A DNA stretch of 64,000 nt. Source: Desulfospira sp963664655. Its GTDB lineage: Bacteria; Desulfobacterota; Desulfobacteria; Desulfobacterales; Desulfobacteraceae. The DNA is taken from assembly GCA_963664655.2 (NCBI GenBank), contig OY761554.1:4402001-4466000 (forward strand), in the 5' to 3' direction. Each line of letters opens with the position of its first letter. Positions within the stretch are counted from its first letter, which is position 1. Below are positions 42,099 to 53,189 of this stretch, piece after piece. The notes below the pieces were generated by a model. That model made no database searches. It was given only the letters and a program-made list of their open reading frames with translations, and was not told where the DNA came from. The translations under genes and the position numbers were made by a program.

Positions 42099-43229
42099 CT
42101 AATGCCCGTCAAATAAGGGCTTATACTGTTCCAGCCCCTGCGCTTCCAAAGTTTCCAGGGGCACAAATTTTAAGGCCGCGGAGTTAATACAATATCTTTT
42201 TCTGCCGGGCTCAGGTCCGTCGGCAAAAACATGGCCTAAATGGGAATCCGACTCGCGGCTTCGGACCTCAGTCCGGGTCATGAAAAAAGAACGGTCCTCT
42301 TTTTCAATGACCGCATCGTTGGCAATAGGCCGGGTAAAGCTTGGCCAGCCGGTCCCTGAATCAAATTTGTCCGTCGAACTGAACAGGGGCTGGCCTGAAA
42401 CAATATCCAGGTAAACCCCGGGGCGGCTATTGTCCCAGTATTCATTTTCAAAGGCTTTTTCCGTGCCGTTTTCCCGGGTCACATGGTATTGAAGAGGGGT
42501 CAGCCGTTGTTTTAAATTATCATCACCGGCCGGTTGATCATTTTCCTGTGCGCCGGGGGAATACTGAATTGGGCAGGCGCCCCAGGTTCTTTCAATAAAC
42601 CGGTCTCTTCCCGACCAGAGCCGGTAGGTTTTATAATGAACCGGATTGGTTTTGTGGTAGTTCTGATGGTACTCCTCAGCTTTGAAAAAATGGTTGAACG
42701 GAAGGACCTGGGTGACTACCTTTGATTTAAACCGGCCCGAATCGTCAATTTTCCGGATAAATGCCAGGGCTTTTTCTTTTTGGAGGTTATCATGAACAAA
42801 AACGGCTGACCGGTACTGGCTGCCCCGGTCCACAAAAGAGCCTGAATCATCCGTGGGGTCGATCTGCCCAAACAGGACATCCAACAGTGTCTCATAGCTG
42901 ACGATGTTGGGGTTAAACCGAATTTGAACCGCTTCAAAGTGGCCGGTGGTTCCTGAGGAGACCTGGCTGTAAGTCGGATTTTCCACCTGGCCTCCGGTAT
43001 ACCCGGAGACCACCTCAACCACACCGGGGACTTTTTCAAACGCGGCCTCTGTGCACCAGAAACACCCGCCGGCAAAAGTGGCGGTTTCCACATCTGTATT
43101 CATATGCTTATCCTTATTATAGTGTTCAGCCGGACCTTGGCCTGCAGCGATCAACACACCGGCCGCCGCCGATAACGTCAAAATGGCGGCTATCCATAAC
43201 CGGATATTTGTTTTTGGGTCGTTTTTCAT
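42099..43229 (-). CDS. msrAB: bifunctional peptide methionine sulfoxide reductase MsrA-MsrB, exported/membrane-anchored
   Basis: Repairs both methionine sulfoxide epimers. I start it at the ATG at 43229 behind GAGGAG (376 residues); the open frame is 24 codons longer. Residues about 9-31 are a hydrophobic export/anchor segment, so it acts outside the cytoplasm. MsrA follows with the catalytic Cys56 in GGCFWC. The MsrB domain (about 235-370) has GTGWPSF and the catalytic Cys347 in RYCINSAAL. It lacks the CxxC pairs that bind structural zinc in other MsrB proteins. An exported oxidised-methionine repair enzyme fits the surrounding oxygen-defence genes. Confidence 0.93.
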   Translation of the reverse strand: MKNDPKTNIRLWIAAILTLSAAAGVLIAAGQGPAEHYNKDKHMNTDVETATFAGGCFWCTEAAFEKVPGVVEVVSGYTGGQVENPTYSQVSSGTTGHFEAVQIRFNPNIVSYETLLDVLFGQIDPTDDSGSFVDRGSQYRSAVFVHDNLQKEKALAFIRKIDDSGRFKSKVVTQVLPFNHFFKAEEYHQNYHKTNPVHYKTYRLWSGRDRFIERTWGACPIQYSPGAQENDQPAGDDNLKQRLTPLQYHVTRENGTEKAFENEYWDNSRPGVYLDIVSGQPLFSSTDKFDSGTGWPSFTRPIANDAVIEKEDRSFFMTRTEVRSRESDSHLGHVFADGPEPGRKRYCINSAALKFVPLETLEAQGLEQYKPLFDGH

Positions 43230-43369
43230 TTTCGGCTCCTCATTGGTTCCTATTTTGCAGGAACTTATACCACAATGTAGGGCCTTTTTTATCTTTTGCA
43301 ACTATGGCCAACAAAAAAATGGAAACCGGAGCTGCGGTGCCGCAGAGTTGCTTTTCTATCGCTTGATCT

Positions 43370-43401
43370 TGCGCTTGCGCAAGTCGTCTGAAGCAAGCGC
43401 A
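43370..43401. promoter_or_regulatory. inverted repeat between DUF2892 and msrAB
   Basis: Perfect 9-bp arms TGCGCTTGC (43370-43378) and GCAAGCGCA (43393-43401) separated by 14 bases, downstream of the DUF2892 gene on the minus strand. No T-tract is adjacent, so a terminator function is uncertain. Confidence 0.35.
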
Positions 43402-43477
43402 TAAGCCGAATTAAAAGCAACCTGCCGATCCCCGAATTTGCCTTCCGGTCTGCGGTCTAAAGTTTCCGGGTTCCCCC

Positions 43478-43672
43478 CTATTCCCTTGGAATTTTGAACA
43501 CGGTTTCCAGAATATTTTCCATGGGGCAGAACTTTGTAAAGGCGGACTGGAGCAGATTCACCCCCACAAATGCCGTAAACAGCAGCCAGTAGGGGGAATG
43601 GACCTGAGACAAAATCAAGGTAACGATAATAACTGAGCCGGCAATGGCCCTGATGTAATGTTCCATTTTCAT
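43478..43672 (-). CDS. DUF2892/YgaP-type small membrane protein
   Basis: 64 residues with two hydrophobic segments (about 7-22 and 27-45) and the family pattern ENILETVF-type tail with a conserved cysteine (KFCPMENIL). In other bacteria this domain is the membrane part of YgaP, where it is fused to a rhodanese. Here it is free-standing, and a rhodanese-ferritin protein is encoded 0.9 kb away, which may be a functional pair. The ATG has AAAGGAT upstream. Confidence 0.8.
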   Translation of the reverse strand: MKMEHYIRAIAGSVIIVTLILSQVHSPYWLLFTAFVGVNLLQSAFTKFCPMENILETVFKIPRE

Positions 43673-44039
43673 AAAATTATCCTTTCGTATCAGCGGGTCG
43701 CTGTTTTTTAATTTACCGCACCGGGCCTGGGTACTTGGATCGGCCAGCGGGCCGCTACCGGAAAACCCGGGCTTAAAACCTTCCCATAGCCGCCAACCTT
43801 TCCATTTGTCATGACAACCCGCCTTGCTTTATGGTAAAGGTATAATGATGCCGCCTGATATACCCGGCCCGTTTTCCTGATGCCCGAATTCAATCACCTG
43901 TACTCAATTTCAAATGTGATGCAAAAACTTTGCCGTAAAACCAAATGGCATGATTCTTGATACAAAATTTAAAACGGCATCATTCTATCAGCAAACCGCT
44001 GATAGCCAACCGCTTAAAACAAAAAAAAGGAGGCCCGTT
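43673..44039. other. divergent intergenic region with heptamer-phased repeat
   Basis: 367 bp between divergent genes. Near 43985-44018 there is a run of seven-base words GCAAACC, GCTGATA, GCCAACC, GCTTAAA just before the next ribosome site (AAAGGAGG). TGGCATGATTCTTGAT at 43946-43961 resembles a sigma-54 promoter but has GA instead of the required GC. No gene is visible. Confidence 0.45.
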
Positions 44040-44204
44040 ATGACCAGCTGGATCTGCAACAAATGCGGCTATACCACTGAAGCAAGCACTCCCCCGGAAC
44101 CATGCCCTTCGTGTAAAAGTTCGTGTTCCTTTGTGGACAACACCTGTTATACCCCGGACTGCGCCGGAACCCCTAACGATCCAAGGATCAAAGGCGAAGA
44201 GTAA
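44040..44204 (+). CDS. small rubredoxin-like zinc-ribbon protein
   Basis: 54 residues. It opens MTSWICNKCGYTTEA and continues EPCPSCKSSC, so two C-x2-C knuckles are arranged as in a rubredoxin-like metal site. Further cysteines (NTCYTPDC) lie near the C-terminus. It may bind iron or zinc. AAAAGGAGG is directly upstream. A 90-bp longer frame has no ribosome site. It is followed by the C-x4-C rubredoxin, so electron transfer in the same pathway is plausible. Confidence 0.82.
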   Translation: MTSWICNKCGYTTEASTPPEPCPSCKSSCSFVDNTCYTPDCAGTPNDPRIKGEE

Positions 44205-44321
44205 ATTGTTCCGGCCACAAACTTGAGACAGCCTTGTATTGCCACCACTGATACAAAAGCTGATCCAATTGATACAGGAACCGGGCAGACCGGTTCCCCT
44301 TAAATCAAGAAAGGAAACATC

Positions 44322-44501
44322 ATGGCTGAACCCAAAGACATGTATCAATGCCAGACCGTAAACTGCGGCTATATTTTTAACCCGGACAAGGGCGACCGAA
44401 AAGGGAAAATTGCCAAGGGGACCTCTTTTGACGATCTGCCCGACGACTGGAAATGCCCGATTTGCGGTGCCGGCAAAAAAATGTTCACCCCCCTGGGCTG
44501 A
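44322..44501 (+). CDS. rubredoxin of the C-x4-C type (Rd-2 like)
   Basis: 59 residues. The first iron-ligand pair is spaced C-x4-C (YQCQTVNCGYIF) instead of C-x2-C; the second is normal (WKCPICGAGKK). Rubredoxins with this widened first loop are known from Desulfovibrio as type 2 rubredoxins. The conserved GTSFDDLPDDWKCP segment confirms the fold. The start ATG has AAAGGAAAC upstream. It lies between the zinc-ribbon gene and the rhodanese-ferritin gene, all on the plus strand. Confidence 0.93.
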   Translation: MAEPKDMYQCQTVNCGYIFNPDKGDRKGKIAKGTSFDDLPDDWKCPICGAGKKMFTPLG

Positions 44502-44581
44502 TTCAGCGCTTTTAACTTGGTACGGCTTGCTTTTAACACTTTTGATATTTACGCGATAAAATTGAATCAGGAGACACGCTC

Positions 44582-45412
44582 ATGAAATGGATGCAGTTTT
44601 TTACACCGGCCAAATCCCTGGACCCGACTCAGGCCCGGTCCTATTTATCAGACCACCCCCAAGAGGCCTATACCCTCCTGGATGTCAGACAGGAAAAAGA
44701 ATATGAGGGCGAGCACCTGCCCGGTGCAAAGCTTATCCCTTTGCCCCAGCTGAGCGACCGGCTTAACGAGCTTGACAAAGAAAAACCGGTCCTGGTCTAT
44801 TGTGCCATTGGCGGGCGCAGCCGGGTGGCGGCCCAGATGCTGGCCGGCAAGGGGTTTTTAACTGTTTACAACATGTCCGGCGGCATCAAGGCCTGGCATG
44901 GAGACAAGGCCGCGGGCCTGCCAGACCTTGGCATGGATTTGTTTGACGGCAAAAATACACCCGAAGATATCTTAAAAGTGGCATACTCTTTGGAGCAGGG
45001 ATTAAGAGAATTTTACATCGAAATGAAAGAAAAAGCCCGGAAGCCTGAGGTAAAAAGCCTTTTTTCAAAACTTGCACAGATTGAGGTCAAGCATCAGGAG
45101 ACCCTGCTTTCAACTTACAACGCGCTAACAGGGGAAGCCATAAGCCAGTCAGAATTTGAAAGTCTGGTTCAGGCCCGGGCCATGGAGGGGGGGCTGACCA
45201 CCCAGGAATACCTGGATTTGTTTAACCCGGACCTGAATCTTGAAGCGGATGTGATCTCCTTGGCCATGTCCATTGAGGCCCAGGCCCTGGACCTGTACCA
45301 GCGGGTTGGATTTTCCGTACAGGACCCCGGGGCCGTATCCGTGATCAATAAAATAGCCAATGAGGAAAAAGCCCACCTGGCATCCTTAGGCAACCTGATG
45401 GATACATTATAA
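44582..45412 (+). CDS. rhodanese domain fused to rubrerythrin-like ferritin domain
   Basis: 276 residues. Residues about 12-110 are a rhodanese with the catalytic Cys74 in VYCAIGGRS and the usual LLDVRQEKEYEGEHLPGA opening. Residues about 130-276 are a ferritin-like four-helix bundle with Glu in SLEQGLREFY, IEVKHQE, SIEAQALDLY and NEEKAHLASL, giving two ExxH-type sites. The fusion would couple sulfane-sulfur transfer with diiron peroxide chemistry. The stop codon lies in the first bases of the dispersed repeat copy 5. CAGGAGAC precedes the start. Confidence 0.9.
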   Translation: MKWMQFFTPAKSLDPTQARSYLSDHPQEAYTLLDVRQEKEYEGEHLPGAKLIPLPQLSDRLNELDKEKPVLVYCAIGGRSRVAAQMLAGKGFLTVYNMSGGIKAWHGDKAAGLPDLGMDLFDGKNTPEDILKVAYSLEQGLREFYIEMKEKARKPEVKSLFSKLAQIEVKHQETLLSTYNALTGEAISQSEFESLVQARAMEGGLTTQEYLDLFNPDLNLEADVISLAMSIEAQALDLYQRVGFSVQDPGAVSVINKIANEEKAHLASLGNLMDTL

Positions 45413-45520
45413 CGGCCATACCCTAAAGGGCAGAAACCGGGCCGCCTTGGTTATCCAACCAAGCACCGCCCACAACGAAAAATGAAAGCCTTTTCAGCTT
45501 GTTAGTGAGACTTTTATATA
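45411..45520 (+). repeat. dispersed intergenic element, copy 5
   Basis: Nearly consensus: AACGGCCATACCCTAAAGGG, TTGGTTATCCAACCAAG, CACCGCCCACAACGAAAAAT, then GAAAGCCT ... AGACTTTT (each arm carries one change). Its first bases supply part of the stop codon of the preceding gene, so it is inserted exactly at the gene end. Confidence 0.9.
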
Positions 45521-45546
45521 AAAATCAACCCCAAAGGAACCTCAAA

Positions 45547-46668
45547 ATGGCAAAACAACTGGTACTGATCGGCGGCGGCCACGCCCACATGATGATTCTG
45601 GACAACTTAAGCCAATTTATTAAAAAAGGGGTTAATGTCACCGTGATCGGCCCCTCTGATTACCATTACTACTCAGGCATGGGCCCGGGCATGTTGGGGG
45701 GCACATATTCCCCAAAGGATATCCGCTTCGCCACAAAGGATGTGGTGACCAAGCAGGGGGGCACGTTTATTAAAGACAAAGCCGTTAAAATTGACCCCGG
45801 GAACCGGATCATTTTTACGGAATCGGGCAAAACCGTCAAATATGATGTGGCCTGCTGCAATGCCGGATCATATATCCCCATGGATACCGTGGCCGCAGGG
45901 ATGGAAAACATTTATACGGTCAAGCCCATTGAAAAACTCTGGGAGGCGGCTCTAAAGCTCAAAGAGCTGTTCAAAGACAAGAAAATCCATGTCGCCATTA
46001 TCGGCGGCGGACCATCTTCGGCTGAAATCGCCGGAAATGTCTGGGAGCTGGCCAACCGGACCGGGGGCCACATGCCTCAAATCCGGATCTTTGCCCGAAG
46101 CCGGCTCATGTCGGGATTTCCCGAACCTGTCCGGTCAAGGGTTTTTTCCATCCTTAAGAAAAGAGGTATCCAGATTCATGAGCAGACGCCGGTGGCAAAG
46201 GTGGACGCCAACACCATTGAAACCCAAGCCGGCACAACCTTTAATGCTGACTTTGTATTCATGGCCCCGGGGGTCCGGCCTTCTAAGATTTTTTCGGATT
46301 CCGGACTGCCTGTGGGGCCTGACAAAGGCCTTCTGGTCAACCAATGCCTGCAAAGTGTCCGGTATCCTGAAATTTTTGGGGGCGGGGACTGTATTTCCTA
46401 TGAAGCCCAGCCCCTGAACAAGGTGGGCGTTTATGCCGTAAGGCAAAATCCCATCCTGCTGCACAATGTCATGGCCGCCCTTGAAGGCGGCCCGCTGATA
46501 GATTTTGACCCGGGCCCGGAATATCTGCTGATTTTCAATCTTGGCGGTGGTGACGGTGTCTTAAAAAAGAGGGGCATTGTTTTTGGGGGACGGCTGGCTT
46601 TTATGATCAAAGATTATATTGACCGAAAATTCATTAAGAAATTCCAGGCCATTGAGAACACTTTATAG
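45547..46668 (+). CDS. FAD/NAD-dependent oxidoreductase, NDH-2/SQR-like (TIGR03169-like)
   Basis: 373 residues from ATG 45547 behind AAAGGAAC; the 16-codon longer frame starts inside the repeat. The N-terminal FAD-binding LVLIGGGHAHMMIL is the variant seen in the family that is often fused to or placed next to SelD, and differs from the usual GxGxxG by the HAH insertion. A second Rossmann site VAIIGGGPSSAEIAG lies near 165, and FAPGVRP-type FMAPGVRPSK near 245. It could oxidise NAD(P)H or sulfide and pass electrons to a quinone; the acceptor is not known. It is followed 10 bp later by a disulfide-reductase-like flavoprotein. Confidence 0.85.
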   Translation: MAKQLVLIGGGHAHMMILDNLSQFIKKGVNVTVIGPSDYHYYSGMGPGMLGGTYSPKDIRFATKDVVTKQGGTFIKDKAVKIDPGNRIIFTESGKTVKYDVACCNAGSYIPMDTVAAGMENIYTVKPIEKLWEAALKLKELFKDKKIHVAIIGGGPSSAEIAGNVWELANRTGGHMPQIRIFARSRLMSGFPEPVRSRVFSILKKRGIQIHEQTPVAKVDANTIETQAGTTFNADFVFMAPGVRPSKIFSDSGLPVGPDKGLLVNQCLQSVRYPEIFGGGDCISYEAQPLNKVGVYAVRQNPILLHNVMAALEGGPLIDFDPGPEYLLIFNLGGGDGVLKKRGIVFGGRLAFMIKDYIDRKFIKKFQAIENTL

Positions 46669-46678
46669 GCGGGGTCCG

Positions 46679-48157
46679 TTGAAAAATAAACGACACTGCC
46701 CTCCCCCGCTTAAACCGCCCGGCCGGTGTGATTACAACCTGTGCGTAATCGGGGCCGGAGCTGCAGGCCTTGTGGCCGCTTATATCGGGGCTGCTGTCCG
46801 GGCAAAAACCGCCCTTATCGAAGCCCATAAAATGGGCGGGGACTGCCTGAACACCGGATGTGTGCCGTCCAAGGCCCTGATTGCCGCGGCCCAATTTGCC
46901 CACCAGGCCAGCACTGCCCAGACCCTTGGCTTTAACCGGGCAACGCTGGATTTTGAATTTTCCAAGATCATGGACCGGGTAAAGCAGGTCATTCAAAAAA
47001 TAGACCCCCACGATTCCGTGGACCGGTACACCCGGATGGGGGTGGATTGTTATGAAGGTCTTGCCCGGATTGTTTCCCCATTCGAAGTCCGGGTGGGCCA
47101 AACCGTCCTGACCACCAAAAACATCATTGTCGCCACCGGGGCGTCTCCCTTTGTCCCGGAACTTCCAGGGCTTGACCGGGTGGATTATCTCACATCAGAT
47201 ACGGTTTGGGACCTTGAAGATCTGCCCCGGCGGCTGCTGATTCTCGGGGCAGGCCCGGTGGCCTGTGAACTTGGCCAGGCCTTTTCCCGGCTTGGGGCAA
47301 GGGTTACCCTTGTTCAGCGGGGGGAACGGATTCTAAAACAGGAAGATCCCGATGTCTCAGATTGTCTGGCGGATGGGTTTAAGTCTGAAGGCATCCAGGT
47401 GCTGACCGGCCATACCCCCAAAAAAATCCGGACAGACGGCAGGGACCATTCCCTGGTTTGTACCCATGACAATACCCCTGTGTCCATTTCCTTTGACCGG
47501 ATTCTCCTGGCCCTGGGCAGAACCCCCAATGCAAATGGGTTTGGCTTGGAAGAGCTTGGGGTAAAGCTGACGCCATCCAGGGCCATTTTAACCGACGATT
47601 TCTTGCGGACCAATTATCCCAATATTTTTTGTTCCGGCGATGTCCACGGGCTGTACCAGTTCACCCATACGGCCGCCCATGAATCCTGGTATGCGGCTGT
47701 CAATGCCCTGTTTGGGAAATTTAAAAAGTTTAAACCCGACTACACGGTGATCCCAAGGGCTGTGTTTACCGATCCTGAAACCGCCCGGGTGGGGCTAAAT
47801 GAGATGGAAGCCATTGCCCGGAATATCCCTTACGAAAAGGTGGTTTATCCCCTGGCGGATCTGGACCGGGCCATTGCGGATTCAAAAGATAATGGCTTTG
47901 TCAAAGTCCTCACAACGCCTGGGAAAGACACCATACTCGGCGTTACCATTGTGGGTTCCCGGGCCTCAGACACCATTGCCGAATTTGTCCTGGCCATGAA
48001 ACAGAATATCGGCCTGAATAAAATCCTTGGCACCATTCACATCTACCCGACCATGGCCGAAGCCAACAAGTATGCGGCCGGCATGTGGAAAAAAGCCCAT
48101 GCCCCCAAACGGCTTCTGTCATTTCTGGAAAGGTATCATACCTGGATGCGGCGCTGA
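46679..48157 (+). CDS. class I pyridine nucleotide-disulfide oxidoreductase (MerA/dihydrolipoamide dehydrogenase-like)
   Basis: I take TTG 46679 as start (492 residues), 11 bp after the previous stop; the alternative TTG at 46619 would overlap that gene. FAD motif NLCVIGAGAAGLVAAY, the redox-active disulfide Cys56/Cys61 in GGDCLNTGCVPSK, an NAD motif LILGAGPVACELGQAF and GDVHGLYQFTHTAAHE are present. The C-terminal motif reads IHIYPTMAEAN: the usual active-site histidine of lipoamide dehydrogenase is replaced by tyrosine, as in mercuric reductases. There is no N-terminal metal-binding domain or mer operon, so mercury reduction is not established. Confidence 0.87.
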   Translation: MKNKRHCPPPLKPPGRCDYNLCVIGAGAAGLVAAYIGAAVRAKTALIEAHKMGGDCLNTGCVPSKALIAAAQFAHQASTAQTLGFNRATLDFEFSKIMDRVKQVIQKIDPHDSVDRYTRMGVDCYEGLARIVSPFEVRVGQTVLTTKNIIVATGASPFVPELPGLDRVDYLTSDTVWDLEDLPRRLLILGAGPVACELGQAFSRLGARVTLVQRGERILKQEDPDVSDCLADGFKSEGIQVLTGHTPKKIRTDGRDHSLVCTHDNTPVSISFDRILLALGRTPNANGFGLEELGVKLTPSRAILTDDFLRTNYPNIFCSGDVHGLYQFTHTAAHESWYAAVNALFGKFKKFKPDYTVIPRAVFTDPETARVGLNEMEAIARNIPYEKVVYPLADLDRAIADSKDNGFVKVLTTPGKDTILGVTIVGSRASDTIAEFVLAMKQNIGLNKILGTIHIYPTMAEANKYAAGMWKKAHAPKRLLSFLERYHTWMRR

Positions 48158-48181
48158 ATTGAGGGCCGGCCAACTGGGTTT

Positions 48182-48937
48182 TCAGCGGACACCGTGGACT
48201 TGGTGGCCTCGGGCGTCCTGCCCTGACGGATTCCTTTTCACAACAATCTGCTTTACCATCATATTGGTCCCTGATTTTTCAAGGGCTTTGCTGACCATCC
48301 CGGGAAGTGCTGAACAGCAAGGCACGTCCATGATGGCCACGGTTATACGCCTGATGGAACAGGTCTTAAAAATTCTGGCCAGTTTGTTTACGGTCTCTTC
48401 TCTGGGATCGAATTTGGGGCAGCCGATCATCACCGCCCTGCCCTTGAGAAGATCCCGGTGAAAATCCGGGCAGGCCACAGGAACACAGTCAGCGGCAATG
48501 AGCAAATCCGCGTCATTTAAAAATGATGCCCCCTCAGGGATCAGCCGGATTTGAACCGGCCAGTGGCCAAGTTCGGATTTCCCTGATTCTTTGGGTGCCG
48601 TTAAATTGTTTTTTTCCTGCTCAGGGGCGGGTTTGGAAAAAATCTGTACACCGGCAGAAGGGCAGCCCGAAACAGCCTCTTCAGATGAGGCTGTTTGGGC
48701 AAGCAGCTGCTCTACCGCTTTTTCATCAAAATTTTCAGCCTCTCTTTCCACGATAGAAAGAGCCCCATTGGGGCAGTCCCCGATACAGGCCCCGAGTCCG
48801 TCACAGTACCGGTCCCCGATAACTTTTGCCTTACCATCAATAATCTTGATGGCCCCTTCGGCACAGGCCGGCACGCAATTGCCGCACCCGTCACATTTTT
48901 CCTGGTCGATTTCGATAATTTTTCTGGTGATCTTCAT
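48182..48937 (-). CDS. ferredoxin-like protein with two Fe-S motifs and a large C-terminal domain
   Basis: 251 residues. The first motif is a full 4Fe-4S site with Cys15, 18, 21 and 25 (CDGCGNCVPAC). The second, CDGLGACIGDCP, has only Cys45, 51 and 55, so one usual ligand is missing; such motifs are common in this protein family but the cluster type is unknown. Residues about 120-251 hold a second domain with more cysteines (DCVPVACPDF, IGCPKFDPREE, DVPCCSALPG), reminiscent of electron-transfer modules. It converges on the flavoprotein gene. AAGGAGG lies 9 bases upstream of the ATG. Confidence 0.88.
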   Translation of the reverse strand: MKITRKIIEIDQEKCDGCGNCVPACAEGAIKIIDGKAKVIGDRYCDGLGACIGDCPNGALSIVEREAENFDEKAVEQLLAQTASSEEAVSGCPSAGVQIFSKPAPEQEKNNLTAPKESGKSELGHWPVQIRLIPEGASFLNDADLLIAADCVPVACPDFHRDLLKGRAVMIGCPKFDPREETVNKLARIFKTCSIRRITVAIMDVPCCSALPGMVSKALEKSGTNMMVKQIVVKRNPSGQDARGHQVHGVR

Positions 48938-49086
48938 AGGGGACCTCCTTTTATTTATGCAGTGGGCCAGTTCAGCCTAAATTTTTCTGTCTTTTTCGAT
49001 AAACTGCCGGCTTTTTATCCTGCCATTAAAAATACACCTTATATTTCTCAGGAACCTTGACATGGATCAAGATATTCTTTTTTTTT

Positions 49087-49197
49087 AACGGCCATACCCT
49101 AAAGGGCAGAAACCGGGCCACCTTGGTTATCCAACCAAGAACCGCCCACAACGAAAAATGAAAGTCTTTTCGGCTTGATAGTGAGACTTTCATATAA
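49087..49197 (+). repeat. dispersed intergenic element, copy 6
   Basis: Near-consensus AACGGCCATACCCTAAAGGG, CCTTGGTTATCCAACCAAG, ACCGCCCACAACGAAAAATG, then GAAAGTCT ... AGACTTTC and CATATAAAAAG. It is located between the ferredoxin gene and the 3' end of the rRNA operon. Confidence 0.9.
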
Positions 49198-49328
49198 AAA
49201 GGGATAAGACAAATTTAACTTAATTCTGGTCTCTTGATTTTTACAGCATAAGCCTTTTAAGCAAGGGATATAACAATGAACGAAAATGCAATGGACAAGT
49301 GGTTTAGAGTCTTCTGACAAACAAAAAA

Positions 49329-49364
49329 AAGCCCTGACCATGAAAATCATGATCAGGGCTTTTA
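49329..49364 (-). terminator. rRNA operon terminator
   Basis: AGCCCTGATCATGATTTTCATGGTCAGGGCT read on the minus strand in two arms (AGCCCTGA-CATGA and TCATGG-TCAGGGCT) forms a strong hairpin followed by eight T residues. It starts about 10 bp after the predicted 3' end of 5S rRNA. Confidence 0.88.
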
Positions 49365-49374
49365 GAAAAATAAC

Positions 49375-49491
49375 CCGGCGGCGTTCTACTCTCCCACACA
49401 GTCTCCCATGCAGTACCATCGACGCTAAGGCGCTTAACTACCGTGTTCGAGATGGGTACGGGTGTGGCCGCCTCGCCATTGCCACCGGGTT
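49375..49491 (-). rRNA. rrf: 5S ribosomal RNA
   Basis: The minus-strand sequence opens with CCCGGTGGCAATGGCGAGG and contains CCCATCTCGAACACGG and GGGAGAGTAG near the end, the universal 5S landmarks. The ends CCCGGTGGC and GCCGCCGGG pair as the terminal stem. Boundaries are good to a few bases. Confidence 0.93.
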
Positions 49492-49757
49492 AAACCGGTC
49501 AGGACCTGGAACTTCTGATTAATCTACTTCTACCGCGTTCCCGGAATCCTGTAATTTGTTGTAGTATATATCAGCTATGTTGGTCTGTTGATGCAAATTT
49601 TAGTGAAATTCACGTGTGGGCTTTATGCCTAAGGCGCAAGCGAAAGTTTTAAATAAGCTGTAGTTGAACTACTGCGTTTTAAAACTTTTGCGCAGCAACG
49701 CCGAATTTCGCAAAACTTGCTTCAACATCAAAGCGACTAAGTTTATCTGTGGAAAAA
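49492..49757 (-). other. 23S-5S spacer with 23S processing stem strand
   Basis: No tRNA is present. The segment 49726-49754 is complementary at 26 of 29 positions to 52739-52767 on the other side of 23S, so the two form the RNase III processing stem. Near 49630-49695 there is a second long stem (GCGCAA/AAAGTTTTAAA paired with TTTAAAACTTT/GCGC), probably guiding 5S processing. Confidence 0.75.
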
Positions 49758-52738
<2,981 letters not shown>

Positions 52739-53032
52739 TTCCACAAATAAACTTAAACGCTTTGATGTTTTCGAAAAAATTGCGAGCCTCGGCGTTGCTT
52801 CACCCAATTTTAAAAATTGGCCTCGCGCCTTGAATCTCATCAATTTTTTCTTCAACATAGCTCGAAAAAGTCTGATCAACATCAAACTCTCACGATTTAT
52901 GATTAATTCAGTTGCCTTTACGGCAACTGCGCAATTGATATTTACTACAACAAATTGTCAAAGAACGATTGAGAATCAATTTTGCGCACCTTACCTTTGA
53001 TTATTCGTTCGAAGGTACAAGTTGCTTGGGAC
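52739..53032 (-). other. tRNA-Ala to 23S spacer with 23S processing stem strand
   Basis: Holds the 5' strand of the 23S processing stem (52739-52767) and a small GC-rich hairpin near 52785-52828 (GCGAGCC...GGCCTCGC). No further gene was found. Confidence 0.7.
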
Positions 53033-53108
53033 TGGTGGAGAATAGCGGGATCGAACCGCTGACCTCCTGCGTGCAAGGCAGGCGCTCTCCCAGCTGAGCT
53101 AATTCCCC
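53033..53108 (-). tRNA. tRNA-Ala (anticodon TGC)
   Basis: 76 bases on the minus strand, from GGGGAATTAGCTCAG to TTCTCCACCA. The acceptor stem GGGGAAT/ATTCTCC pairs, the anticodon loop is CTTGCAC with TGC, and the T-arm has GGTTCGATCC. The CCA is encoded. Standard place in the 16S-23S spacer. Confidence 0.97.
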
Positions 53109-53112
53109 ACAA

Positions 53113-53189
<77 letters not shown>

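Noticed and set aside
43946..43962. Possible sigma-54 promoter TGGCATGATTCTTGAT
   Set aside because: The invariant -12 GC is GA, so it fails the key requirement. It is only mentioned in the gap entry.
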